NCBI RefSeq assembly: GCF_017873395.1
Contig: NZ_JAGGKC010000014.1
Span: forward strand, 28,572-92,571
Source: Youngiibacter multivorans
GTDB lineage: Bacteria; Bacillota; Clostridia; Clostridiales; Clostridiaceae
Length of the DNA: 64,000 nucleotides
Reading direction: 5' to 3'
Positions 51,973-60,903 of this stretch are shown here, in pieces. Under the pieces are notes generated by a model. It saw nothing but the letters and a program-made list of their open reading frames with translations, was not told the origin of the DNA and ran no database searches. Made by a program: the position numbers and the translations under genes. The number at the start of each line of letters is the position of its first letter. The stretch's first letter is position 1.

Positions 51973-52901
51973 TGGGATATAAAGGAACAAGAGAAGCATT
52001 TGCGGCTGCCATGATTGACATGGCAAGGACCGATAACAGGATTATGTTCGTTTCTCCTGACTCTCTTAAGGCAATGAGAGCGACAGGATTTGCAGATGAA
52101 TTTCCGGATGCGTATGTTGAAGTCGGCATAGCAGAGCAGAATTCAGTTGCTGTTGCTTCAGGTCTTGCAAGCTGCGGACAGATTCCATTCGTTGGAACCT
52201 ACGCAGGATTCCTGACAATGAGAGCATGCGAGCAGATGAGGACCTTCGTTGCATACCCGAACCTTAATGTAAAGTTTGTGGGAATCAACGCAGGACTTTA
52301 TGGTGGAGAGCGTGAAGGTGTTACACATCAGTTCTATGAGGATGTTGCAATCCTTGCAAGCATTCCGAACTTTACCATATTCACACCGGCAGACGGAAAC
52401 CAGACCTACCATGCAGTCAAGGCTGCAGCAGCAACAGACGGACCTGTATATGTCAGGGCCGGAAGCGGCAGAGAAGTGGATGTATATGACGTAGAGACTC
52501 CATTCAATCCTGAAGGCTTCACAGTCCTTAAGGACTATGGAACAGATACTCTGGTTCTCTCAAGCGGATTCGTACTCAGCAGAGCCCTCAAGGCAGCTGA
52601 AATACTGAAGGAGCAGGGTGTTAATGTCACTGTTGCAGATGTCAACATACTTTACAAGAAGGACAATGATAAGCTTATTGACCTGATGTCAAAGTTCGAG
52701 AAGATAGTGACAGTTGAAGACCACAATATCAACGGAGGACTCGGAAGCTACATAAGCAGGCTTGCCTGCGAGAACAAGCCGGTCTTCGTAAAGAGAATGG
52801 CTCTTGAGACATTCGGTGAATCAGGTCCAGCTGATGAAGTCCTCGATCATTATGGCTTCAGCGGAGAGAACATAGCAAAGACAGTACAAGAGAACCTGTA
52901 G
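51972..52901 (+). CDS. Split transketolase, C-terminal subunit
   Basis: 309 residues: the pyrimidine-binding half (EVGIAEQNSVAVASGLASCGQIPFVGTYAGF, with the catalytic glutamate in GIAEQN) and the C-terminal Rossmann-like domain (DTLVLSSGFVLSRALKAAEIL). The ATG overlaps the stop of the N-terminal subunit (TAATG), which ensures 1:1 synthesis. Confidence 0.92.
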   Translation: MGYKGTREAFAAAMIDMARTDNRIMFVSPDSLKAMRATGFADEFPDAYVEVGIAEQNSVAVASGLASCGQIPFVGTYAGFLTMRACEQMRTFVAYPNLNVKFVGINAGLYGGEREGVTHQFYEDVAILASIPNFTIFTPADGNQTYHAVKAAAATDGPVYVRAGSGREVDVYDVETPFNPEGFTVLKDYGTDTLVLSSGFVLSRALKAAEILKEQGVNVTVADVNILYKKDNDKLIDLMSKFEKIVTVEDHNINGGLGSYISRLACENKPVFVKRMALETFGESGPADEVLDHYGFSGENIAKTVQENL

Positions 52902-52928
52902 GATAAAAAACATATTAGGAGGAAGAAA

Positions 52929-53789
52929 ATGAGCAAGATAGTAGTTAGTGTCGTTGGTGCAGGCGGGAAAATGGGTACCAGGACAAGCAATAACCTGGCA
53001 AAGGCACTTGATAAGGTAGAGCTTTACTTCGTTGAGAACGGAGCAAGGGGAATTGAAAGCATAAAGGAAAGAGGCTTCGAGGTTACACCTATGGAAGTCG
53101 CCATACCTAAATCAGATGTAGTGATCCTTGCTGTTCCAGACTCGCTTATCCATGTTATATCCAAGGGTGTAGTTGACCTTATGACACCAGGAAGCGGACT
53201 TGTAATACTTGACCCCGCAGCGGCAGTAGCGAGGGAAGTTGCCCTCAGGGACGACTGTACATTTGCAGTAACACATCCATGCCACCCTTCATATTTCCTT
53301 GACCAGGATTCATTCGAAGCAAGGCATGACTACTTCGGCGGACTTGGCGGCAAGCAGGACATAGTAATGGCTAAGATCCAGGGGGATGATGCAAAGTTTG
53401 AGCAGTGCAGGACCGTGAGCGAGCTCATGTTCGCACCAGTTGAGCATAGCTTTGTAATGGGAATAAGGGATATAGCATTCCTTGAGCCTACCCTTGTTGA
53501 GATACTTGGAGCAACAGCTCTCTATGCAATGGCCGAGACTGTAAACAAGGCAGTTGAGAAGGGCATCCAGAAGGAAGCTGCAGTATCATTCCTTTCAGGA
53601 CACATATACAATCTGTCAGCAAACTTCCTTGGATTCCTTGGAAACACACCTGTATCCGATGCCTGCAAGGTAGCGATCGGACTTGGAAACAAGCTTGTTC
53701 TCAGGGATGACTGGAGACAGATATGGGAAGAAGACGTGCTTGATAAAGTAATAGCTACGATGCTTCATCCTGAAAATCCTCAGATATAG
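52929..53789 (+). CDS. Phosphogluconate-dehydrogenase-C-terminal-domain protein (oxidoreductase)
   Basis: 286 residues. N-terminal Rossmann domain (VVSVVGAGGKMGTRTSNNL) that binds NAD(P), then THPCHPSYFLDQDSFEARHDYFGGLGG and a helical C-terminal part. The fold resembles the beta-hydroxyacid dehydrogenases with a PGDH_C domain; D-apionate oxidoisomerase (ApnO) is a characterised member as I recall, but I cannot test that here. Adjacent to transketolase and TRAP genes, it likely oxidises a sugar acid. The AGGAGGAAG site sits 7 bp before ATG; 56 bp separate it from the hydroxyacid dehydrogenase. Confidence 0.75.
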   Translation: MSKIVVSVVGAGGKMGTRTSNNLAKALDKVELYFVENGARGIESIKERGFEVTPMEVAIPKSDVVILAVPDSLIHVISKGVVDLMTPGSGLVILDPAAAVAREVALRDDCTFAVTHPCHPSYFLDQDSFEARHDYFGGLGGKQDIVMAKIQGDDAKFEQCRTVSELMFAPVEHSFVMGIRDIAFLEPTLVEILGATALYAMAETVNKAVEKGIQKEAAVSFLSGHIYNLSANFLGFLGNTPVSDACKVAIGLGNKLVLRDDWRQIWEEDVLDKVIATMLHPENPQI

Positions 53790-53832
53790 TACTAAAGCAA
53801 AATCAGTCTGACGGAAACTGAAGACGTGAATC

Positions 53833-54823
53833 GAGGTATAAGAATATGAAGATAGTGATACTTGACGGATACACCGAAAACCCGGGAGACCTTTCCTGGG
53901 AAGGTTTCGAGAACCTTGGAGAGGTGACTGTATATGACAGGACACCAGTTGAGAAGATTGTTGAGAGGATCGGCGATGCCGATGCTGTCATAGTCAACAA
54001 GACTCCGATAACAAAAGAGACCATAGCTGCATGCAAGAACATGAAGTACGTTGGAGTCCTGGCAACAGGCTACAACGTGGTTGATGTGGCTGCAGCGAAG
54101 GAAGCCGGAATAGCTGTAACAAACATACCTACCTATGGAACCTCAGCAGTCTCACAGTATGTGTTCGCACTGCTGCTCGAGATATGCCACCACGTGGGAG
54201 CGCACTCTGACTCCGTATTTGCGGGAGAATGGGCAAGCAACCAGGACTGGACCTACTGGAAGTATCCTCTAATGGAGCTTGCAGGAAAGACCATGGGAAT
54301 AATGGGCTTCGGAAGGATAGGCCAGGCGACCGCAAGGATAGCCCAGGCATTCGGAATGAAGGTAATAGCATATGACAGCTACAAGATACCTGAGCTTGAG
54401 AGTGATACCTGCAGATATGCTGACCTTGACACACTGTTTGGTGAGTCAGACGTCATAAGCCTGCATGTGCCTCTGTTCAAGGAGACCGAAGGCATAATCA
54501 ACAAGGCCAATATAGCGAAGATGAAGGATGGAGTGATAATAATCAACACATCCAGAGGACCGCTTATAGTTGAGGAAGACCTGAGGGAAGCGCTTGAAAG
54601 CAGCAAGGTGTTCGCAGCAGGATCCGACGTGGTAGCGACGGAGCCTATAAAGAACGACAACCCGCTCCTTAAGGCGAAGAACATGATAATCACCCCGCAC
54701 ATAGCATGGGCACCAAAGGAAAGCAGAAAGAGGCTCATGGACATAGCGGTGGACAACCTGGAGAAGTTTGTAGCAGGAAGTCCTATCAACGTAGTCAACA
54801 AGTAAACTCCCAATATATCATCA
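53833..54823 (+). repeat. Direct repeat copy 1 (about 990 bp)
   Basis: Matches 62915-63905 at a constant offset of 9082 bp without a gap. I counted about 14 mismatches over the coding part, nearly all at third codon positions. It begins at GAGGTATAAGAAT before the start codon and ends at ATATCATCA after the stop codon. Confidence 0.95.
53846..54805 (+). CDS. D-2-hydroxyacid dehydrogenase (glycerate dehydrogenase-like), copy 1
   Basis: 319 residues. Substrate domain, then Rossmann domain with MGFGRIGQATARIAQAFG, and catalytic Arg (NTSRGPL), Glu (ATEPI) and His (PHIAWAP). The family reduces hydroxypyruvate, glyoxylate or other 2-oxo-acids with NAD(P)H, or the reverse. Here it is the last gene of the TRAP1-transketolase transcript and is followed by a terminator. 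The translation start is preceded only by GAGGTATA, a modest site. Product differs from the second copy at a single residue (Ser/Gly in ALES-S/G-KVF). Confidence 0.9.
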   Translation: MKIVILDGYTENPGDLSWEGFENLGEVTVYDRTPVEKIVERIGDADAVIVNKTPITKETIAACKNMKYVGVLATGYNVVDVAAAKEAGIAVTNIPTYGTSAVSQYVFALLLEICHHVGAHSDSVFAGEWASNQDWTYWKYPLMELAGKTMGIMGFGRIGQATARIAQAFGMKVIAYDSYKIPELESDTCRYADLDTLFGESDVISLHVPLFKETEGIINKANIAKMKDGVIIINTSRGPLIVEEDLREALESSKVFAAGSDVVATEPIKNDNPLLKAKNMIITPHIAWAPKESRKRLMDIAVDNLEKFVAGSPINVVNK

Positions 54824-54853
54824 CAGTTTTACCTCTGTGAAAAACCCTTTTTG

Positions 54854-54890
54854 AGAAGCATCGCCTATTACCTGGCATGCTTCTTTTTTT
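54854..54890 (+). terminator. Terminator after hydroxyacid dehydrogenase copy 1
   Basis: AGAAGCAT and ATGCTTCT with a 20-base loop, followed by seven T. Weak loop but clear T-tract. Confidence 0.75.
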
Positions 54891-55053
54891 CATATTTAGC
54901 TAAGATGGTATAGCTTGCTGCTGCTTTACCCGGATCATAGGGAATTATTGACTTGTGCTGGGTCTAATCTATGGGAAACATGGGTTTTGGCTGATAATCG
55001 GTTTCAAATAAATAAAAATAAACGAAATTGAACAATTTTAAATGAAATAGTGC
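54891..55053. other. Intergenic stretch before TRAP operon 2
   Basis: AT-rich DNA with no gene or strong fold visible. The leader from 55082 to 55259 contains TGATGTC/GACATCA arms (55127-55161) of unknown meaning. Confidence 0.55.
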
Positions 55054-55081
55054 TTGAAAACGTTATTTATTTGTGTATAAT
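55054..55081 (+). promoter_or_regulatory. Promoter of TRAP operon 2 with near-cre
   Basis: TTGAAA (55054-55059), 16 bp, TATAAT (55076-55081). TGAAAACGTTATTT (55055-55068) matches 12 of 14 cre positions and overlaps the -35 and spacer. Confidence 0.75.
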
Positions 55082-55259
55082 AGCAAGTAGTAGAGGTAAT
55101 CGTTCAAAACACAGCAAGTTATTAAGTGATGTCGCTCGAATGTATTCACTAAATGACATCAAACTCACGGCAACATACTTTTGAAAAGGATGTGTTCAAA
55201 AAAGGGTAAAATTCGCTGTATCTTTCGTTTATCAATCAAAATTCAAGGGGGAAACAAAA

Positions 55260-56318
55260 TTGAAGAAAATTTTAAGTGCTGTTCTGGCGGCTATGCTCAC
55301 CGTATCACTCGCTGCATGTGGCTCGAAGACACCTACCACACCTACAACAACAGGTACAACAGGTCCTTCGGCAGCACCAACTGAAAAGACAATAGAATTC
55401 ACACTGTCGACTCCTGACCCTGATACTTCATCTGTAACAGTAGCTGCAAATGAATTTGCGAAGAAGGTTCTTGAGAAGAGCAACGGATCCATAAAGATAA
55501 AGGTATATCCAAATGGTTCGCTGTATGGCGCAGACCCAAGCGCAGCTGTAAAGCAGCTTGGATCGGGAGCACTGGACATGCTTGTTCTTTCAACCTCTCT
55601 GTATGCGAACTTTGAGAAGAAGTTCAATGCAATAAGCATACCTTACCTGTTTGATGACACAAAGCAGTTCACAAGCTACCTTAACAGCGCAACAGGCAAG
55701 GAGCTTCTTGGAAGCATCAGCACAATGGGCATTACAGGACTTGGCTACTGGACCAGAAGCTTCAGACAGATAACAAATGCAGTAAGGCCGATAACAGTAC
55801 CTGCAGACCTTGCAGGCGTTAAGCTGAGAGTACCTAACAATCCGCTTTGGGTTAATTTCTTCAAGGAAGCCGGAGCAATACCAACTCCAATGGCATTCGG
55901 AGAAGTATACAACGCGCTTCAGCTGAAGACCATAGACGGTCAGGAAAATCCTGTGGATGTTCCGGTATCAGCTAAGTTCTATGAAGTTCAGAAGTACATA
56001 TCAGTCACCAACCACATGGCTGACGGCTGGATAGTTGGAATCAACACTAAGAAATATGGCGAGCTTTCAGATGCACAGAAGAAGGTTCTTGAAGAAGTGA
56101 CCATGGAAATGCAGGGCTGGAAGGTTGACTACGACAGCAAGCAGGATCAGACAGCTATAGACACTCTTGTTTCAAAGGGAATGACACTTAACAAGATCAC
56201 AGCTGAACAGCAGCAGCAGTTCGTTGATGTATCAAAGAAGCTTTACCCGACGTTCAAGGAACTGGTAGGCGATGAGGCATTCTTCAACAAGACACTTGAG
56301 TTTGTAGGCAAGAAATAA
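55260..56318 (+). CDS. dctP: TRAP transporter solute-binding lipoprotein (system 2)
   Basis: 352 residues. Lipobox LAAC (Cys20), Thr/Pro spacer, DctP fold. The family arginine region is VPADLAGVKLRVPNNPLW, and DGQENPVDVPVSAKFYEVQKY is shared with system 1, so the two are paralogues, but divergent enough to bind different ligands. Start TTG 55260 follows AAGGGGGAAAC. A hairpin follows before dctQ. Confidence 0.88.
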   Translation: MKKILSAVLAAMLTVSLAACGSKTPTTPTTTGTTGPSAAPTEKTIEFTLSTPDPDTSSVTVAANEFAKKVLEKSNGSIKIKVYPNGSLYGADPSAAVKQLGSGALDMLVLSTSLYANFEKKFNAISIPYLFDDTKQFTSYLNSATGKELLGSISTMGITGLGYWTRSFRQITNAVRPITVPADLAGVKLRVPNNPLWVNFFKEAGAIPTPMAFGEVYNALQLKTIDGQENPVDVPVSAKFYEVQKYISVTNHMADGWIVGINTKKYGELSDAQKKVLEEVTMEMQGWKVDYDSKQDQTAIDTLVSKGMTLNKITAEQQQQFVDVSKKLYPTFKELVGDEAFFNKTLEFVGKK

Positions 56319-56335
56319 GCAATAGGTACTTTGAT

Positions 56336-56372
56336 GCAAGCCGTATGATAAATGAATATCTTATGGCTTGCT
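56336..56372 (+). terminator. Hairpin between dctP and dctQ (system 2)
   Basis: GCAAGCC and GGCTTGC with complementary inner bases, followed by TCTTTATTT; partial termination is likely, as in system 1. Confidence 0.6.
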
Positions 56373-56392
56373 CTTTATTTAAGGAGAATGTG

Positions 56393-56950
56393 ATGAACGA
56401 CATGAAAGAAAAAAGCAATCAAGGCTCCTGGAAGGCAGGATTCAGCAAATTTGTCGGCGTATTGAACAAGGTAGTCGATGCTCTTGCAGGAATCGCAGCA
56501 GGTGCCATTGTAGTTACAGTAATTATCCAGATACTCGGAAGAGTGCTCGGAAATCCTGCTCCATGGACCGAAGAGGGCACAAGGTTCATATTCATATGGA
56601 TCATATTCCTTGGCATTGGGATGGGCTTCAGAAATTCCGAATCAGCCAGAGTTACGATAATGGTTGGATACGCACCCCCAATCATAAAGAAGCTTAGCAA
56701 ATGGACGTATACTTTCTTTTCTCTGGTATTTTTCGGATTCATGATTGTATATGGATTTCAGCTGATGATGCAGCAGGTCAACATGAACGAGATGGGTTCG
56801 GCACTTATGATTCCAATGTGGATAATAGGAGCGAGCGTTCCGGTCTCTGGGATACTGTGCGTAATCGGATTACTTGAGTCCCTGATACTGCACCCACATA
56901 CTGTAGACATTGAAAGTCTTGTAAAACCAAAAGCGGAGGTAACCCAATGA
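56393..56950 (+). CDS. dctQ: TRAP transporter small permease DctQ (system 2)
   Basis: 185 residues: hydrophilic start, then four helices (about 30-50, 60-75, 100-120, 145-165); EEGTRFIFIWIIFLGIGMGFRN is the typical second helix region. ATG 56393 follows AAGGAGAATGTG; an upstream ATG at 56345 lacks a site. It overlaps dctM by 4 bp. Confidence 0.85.
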   Translation: MNDMKEKSNQGSWKAGFSKFVGVLNKVVDALAGIAAGAIVVTVIIQILGRVLGNPAPWTEEGTRFIFIWIIFLGIGMGFRNSESARVTIMVGYAPPIIKKLSKWTYTFFSLVFFGFMIVYGFQLMMQQVNMNEMGSALMIPMWIIGASVPVSGILCVIGLLESLILHPHTVDIESLVKPKAEVTQ

Positions 56951-58227
56951 GCATATTCCTTATATCGTTGTTCTTTATACTCATGTTCCTTGGCATACCG
57001 GTTGCTGTATCGCTTGGATTCTCAAGCGTTCTGACTCTGGCTCTGTTCTCGGATATACCCCTGACTCTTATCTCCCAGTCCATGTTCAGCTCCATGAACA
57101 GCTTCATAATGGTTGCGGTTCCGCTGTTCATACTTGCAGGAAACATAATGGACAAGGGTGGAGTTGGAGACAAGATATTCAACTTTGCTAATTCGATGGT
57201 CGGTTGGATGCCTGGCGGACTCGGTCATGTCAATATCGTTACCAGCCTCATATTTGCAGGCATGTCAGGATCTTCAGTTGCTGACGTTGCGGGCCTTGGT
57301 GTCCTTGAAATGAGTGCCATGGAAAAACATGGCTACGACAAGGAATACTCCGCTGCCATCACAGTAGCTACTTCTACACTTGCCACAATGATTCCTCCAA
57401 GCATACTGATGATAGTTGCAGCTTCTGTTGCGAACGTATCGGTGGGCAAGGCGCTTGTGGGCGGTGTCATACCAGGAATCCTGATTGCTGTGGTTTTCAT
57501 GGTTTATAACCACCTATACTGCAAGAAGCATAAGATTGGAGACAGGTCGAAATTCAGCCTGGAAATTTTCTTCAAGAGTCTTTTGATCTCAATCCCGGCT
57601 ATGCTTGTTCCAGTAATAATCCTCATCGGAATGTTCACAGGAATTGTTACACCAACAGAGGCTGCGGCGATAGCTGTTGTATACTCAACTATAATATCGC
57701 TGACCATATACAAAGGCTTCACGCTTAAGAACATACCGAGGCTTCTGATCAATACCACCAAGACAACTGGAACAATACTTTTCATAGCAGTCACTGCAAA
57801 GTCTGCAAACTGGATATTTGAGTTTGACGGATTGCCGGCAAAGATTGCGACCTCAATAACAAGCCTAACTTCGAACCCAGTCCTCATAATGCTTGTTGTG
57901 CTTGTTTTCCTGGTTGTTGTTGGAATGATAATGGATGCTACCGCTGCAATTTACATAGTGGTGCCAATACTTCTTCCAGCTGTTACTTCAGTAGGAGTGG
58001 ATCCTCTGTTCTTCGTTGTATTCCTTGTGCTATCATTGGCTCTTGGACTCATAACACCACCCGTCGGAGTGTGTCTGTATGCTGCTACCAGTGTTACTGG
58101 TCTCAGGCTTGAACAGATTGTTCCAAAGCTAATGCCATGGATAATCATTCTGATTATGTCACTTGCAATACTTGCAGTATTCCCTGGAATCATCATGGGG
58201 CCGCTGAACTTCCTGTTCCCAATCTAA
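56947..58227 (+). CDS. dctM: TRAP transporter large permease DctM (system 2)
   Basis: 426 residues: GIPVAVSLGFSSVL, FIMVAVPLFILAGNIMDKGG, AGMSGSSVADVAGLGVLEM, MIPPSILMIVAASVANVSVGKALVGG, GIVTPTEAAAIAVVY and LITPPVGVCLYAATSVTGL. These match the DctM signature. ATGA overlap with dctQ. 103 bp before the deoR-type gene. Confidence 0.9.
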   Translation: MSIFLISLFFILMFLGIPVAVSLGFSSVLTLALFSDIPLTLISQSMFSSMNSFIMVAVPLFILAGNIMDKGGVGDKIFNFANSMVGWMPGGLGHVNIVTSLIFAGMSGSSVADVAGLGVLEMSAMEKHGYDKEYSAAITVATSTLATMIPPSILMIVAASVANVSVGKALVGGVIPGILIAVVFMVYNHLYCKKHKIGDRSKFSLEIFFKSLLISIPAMLVPVIILIGMFTGIVTPTEAAAIAVVYSTIISLTIYKGFTLKNIPRLLINTTKTTGTILFIAVTAKSANWIFEFDGLPAKIATSITSLTSNPVLIMLVVLVFLVVVGMIMDATAAIYIVVPILLPAVTSVGVDPLFFVVFLVLSLALGLITPPVGVCLYAATSVTGLRLEQIVPKLMPWIIILIMSLAILAVFPGIIMGPLNFLFPI

Positions 58228-58330
58228 AAGAATATTCCTGGATTTTTCCGTTCAGGACTTGGATAGTTGGAAGATAAGGCATATATTTTAGATAGGGAAT
58301 TAATTGGAAATTTGGGAGGAGCAAAAAAAG

Positions 58331-59098
58331 ATGATCGCTGCGGAACGCCACGAAATCATAATCAGGGAAATGGAAAAGAACAAATACATATCAATAGGTG
58401 AATTGGTAAGGATATTGAATTCATCGATTTCTACGGTGCGCAGAGATCTCATAGAGCTCGAGACGGAAGGTAAGATACAGAGGACCCATGGCGGGGCCGT
58501 AGTGCTCGGAAGCCAGTTCAGGAATGAGGAAATGACTTATACCTCGCGATCTGAACGATACGTTGAGGAAAAGGAACGGATTGGTCAATATGTGGCCGGT
58601 CTCGTTCAGGATGCTGCATGCATTGTCATTGATACTGGAACTACTACACTTGCTGTTGCAAGGAACCTGAGGCCATCAAGGCTCTTAAGGGTCATAACTG
58701 ACAGTCTGGATATTGCAAACGTGCTTAGGGGAAGAGAGAACATAGATGTGATCCTCGTTGGTGGGGTGCTCAAGACTGATGCAGGTAACTTTTATGGGGA
58801 GCTTGCACTTAAGTCACTTGAAGGACTTCACGCGGAAGCCTGTGTGGTCGGCGCCAGCGGCCTTACCTACAAGGAAGGAATAACGAAGCACGACTACGAT
58901 GCTATCCCGGCAACAAAGAAGATGATCGAGATCAGCCATCAGCTGATATGCGTAACTGACAGCAGTAAGGTGGGACTCACTGGAATGGTCTCGGTTGCAA
59001 GCGCTGACATGATTGACATCCTTGTTACCGATACCGGGATAAGCGATGGCAGCAGAAAAAAATTCATAGAAGCCGGTGTAGAGGTAGTGACAGTTTAA
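58331..59098 (+). CDS. DeoR/GlpR-family sugar regulator
   Basis: 255 residues. N-terminal helix-turn-helix (AAERHEIIIREMEKNKYISIGELVRIL with SISTVRRDLIELE and IQRTHGGAVV) and a C-terminal ribose-5-phosphate-isomerase-like domain (DTGTTTLAVARNLRP, VILVGGVLKTDAGNFYGELA) that senses a sugar phosphate. ATG 58331 lies 10 bp after GGGAGGAG. It likely responds to the phosphorylated intermediate made by the kinase that follows. The spacing allows co-transcription with TRAP2 and the kinase. Confidence 0.88.
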   Translation: MIAAERHEIIIREMEKNKYISIGELVRILNSSISTVRRDLIELETEGKIQRTHGGAVVLGSQFRNEEMTYTSRSERYVEEKERIGQYVAGLVQDAACIVIDTGTTTLAVARNLRPSRLLRVITDSLDIANVLRGRENIDVILVGGVLKTDAGNFYGELALKSLEGLHAEACVVGASGLTYKEGITKHDYDAIPATKKMIEISHQLICVTDSSKVGLTGMVSVASADMIDILVTDTGISDGSRKKFIEAGVEVVTV

Positions 59099-59142
59099 GC
59101 TCTTACAGCACCGGTACCGATTTCTACACTTGGAGGTGCGTA

Positions 59143-60654
59143 ATGCAAACACCCGTATACATGGGCATTGACATCGGAACAAGCAAGATCAAAGCCTGCC
59201 TCTTCGACCATGAAGGCAGGCTCGTGAAACAGGTCATCGAGGATTCAGTGATAATGAAATCCGATGACGGTCATCTGGAGCTTGATGCCATGAACCTTTT
59301 TGATACTTTGATCGCCCTGGTGAGAATAGCATCGAGAGGCTACGAATCAGATATAGCTTCTATCAGCTTCAGCGTGACATCACCAACCGTAATGTTTCTG
59401 GATGATGAGTTGACACCGCTTCTGCCGGCAATACTTTATCTTGATAACCGCAGCACTGAGATCGTCTCACGATATGTCGAAAAAATCGGCGGGAAAGATG
59501 AGTACTTCAGGAGAACGGGTAACAATCCAAGCTCATCCACATGCTCAGCTGCTCTTATAGAGTGGGTAAGGGAAAATGAACCAAAGGTATGGGAGAAAGT
59601 GCACAAATTTGCTTACCTAAATTCATACCTTGCGGCAAAGTTCACTGGCAACCTTTTTGCTGACCCGACCGTAGCATCCTACTCCGGCATGGTTGATATA
59701 AGAAAGCCGAAGGATTGGGATGATTCGCTACTCGAAGCCTTTGGAATCGACAGAGACCTGCTTCCTCCGATAATAACTCCCTATGAGAGCGTCGGAACCC
59801 TGACACCTGAAATGGCCCTTATCACCGGACTTAACAGCAATGTAGCTGTGGCAGTCGGAAGTGCTGACACTGCTGCTTCAAGCTTCGGTCTTGGGATAAC
59901 GAAGCAGGGTGATGTTTTTGAAAGCCTTGGTACGTCGGGAGTTTTCACCATATGCCTTGATGAACCGGTCTTTGACAAGGCGTTCATGAACAGGAGCCAT
60001 GTCATACCTGGATTATGGCTTGCCCATGGAGCGATGTCTACCACTGGTGCAGCGATAAACTGGCTGATCAACGATGTGTTTACCGAACTTACCTGCGTGG
60101 AGGAGATCGAACAGGCCGGATGGACATCCATACCTGGGGCCAACGGCGTAGTATTTCTGCCCTACCTTTCAGGAGAAAGAAGTCCGGTATTCGACTCGAA
60201 TACCTGCGGGGTGTTCTTTGGACTTGGCCTCAAGACGAGGAAGGCGGACCTTGTACGTGCCGTTTATGAGAGCTCAGCCTATGGAATGTATCAGCTGTAT
60301 AACATAGCAAAGGAAAGATGGAACATCGACCCTGAAAGCGTAAAGTGCGTGGGCGGTGCGTCAAGCAGCGAGCTTGCGCTGAGCATAAGGGCAGATCTTT
60401 TCGGGATACCGTTCAATACAGTCGAAGCACCCAATTCATCCGCATTCGGGGCTGCAATGCTTGGAGCGATTGCTTCAGGACATCATACCCTTGAATCGGT
60501 ACCTACCTGCAGCAACCTAATGCATGAGGTAGTTCCTGTTGAGATCAATGAAAGCCAATACCGCTGCAACTACGAAATATACAGGGAGCTCTATCCTGCT
60601 CTTGATAAGCTGATGCACAAGGACCGGCTCTGCATGAAGATGGCTGTGCAATAA
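59143..60654 (+). CDS. FGGY-family carbohydrate kinase
   Basis: 503 residues, xylulokinase/gluconokinase-like. N-terminal ATPase half GIDIGTSKIKACLFDHEGRL and DNRSTEIVSRYVEKIGG; the C-terminal half has SADTAASSFGLGI, LGTSGVFTICLDE, YLSGERSPVFD and GGASSSELALSIRADLFGIP (phosphate-binding). The catalytic Asp is in the region YLDNRS. Substrate is not readable; ketoses or sugar acids fit the cluster. It starts behind TTGGAGGTGCG, 44 bp after deoR. Confidence 0.9.
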   Translation: MQTPVYMGIDIGTSKIKACLFDHEGRLVKQVIEDSVIMKSDDGHLELDAMNLFDTLIALVRIASRGYESDIASISFSVTSPTVMFLDDELTPLLPAILYLDNRSTEIVSRYVEKIGGKDEYFRRTGNNPSSSTCSAALIEWVRENEPKVWEKVHKFAYLNSYLAAKFTGNLFADPTVASYSGMVDIRKPKDWDDSLLEAFGIDRDLLPPIITPYESVGTLTPEMALITGLNSNVAVAVGSADTAASSFGLGITKQGDVFESLGTSGVFTICLDEPVFDKAFMNRSHVIPGLWLAHGAMSTTGAAINWLINDVFTELTCVEEIEQAGWTSIPGANGVVFLPYLSGERSPVFDSNTCGVFFGLGLKTRKADLVRAVYESSAYGMYQLYNIAKERWNIDPESVKCVGGASSSELALSIRADLFGIPFNTVEAPNSSAFGAAMLGAIASGHHTLESVPTCSNLMHEVVPVEINESQYRCNYEIYRELYPALDKLMHKDRLCMKMAVQ

Positions 60655-60810
60655 GGATTATTCATGAAATAAAATGTTCAAATTCTTGAGGGATTATGCT
60701 TGAGCGCTGATTAGCTCAATTTTATTTGCCAAAATTCAATGCTTCAGGCAAAAAATGACTTAAAATCTGAACTATATTGAATGAATCTGAATTTATTTAG
60801 TCAAAAACGA

Positions 60811-60838
60811 TTGTAAAATCTGTAACATGATGTATAAT
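60811..60838 (+). promoter_or_regulatory. Promoter of the zinc-dehydrogenase/aldolase genes
   Basis: TTGTAA (60811-60816), 16 bp, TATAAT (60833-60838). The 249-bp gap otherwise has no gene. Confidence 0.6.
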
Positions 60839-60903
60839 TGAATCAAGTCGAGCGATACGAAAAATTGAGCTGTTATGTATGAACTGTCTATGGAGGTAAA
60901 TTA

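Noticed and set aside
52929..53789. Naming this gene apnO
   Set aside because: The family resemblance is recalled, not tested, and the other apionate genes are absent.
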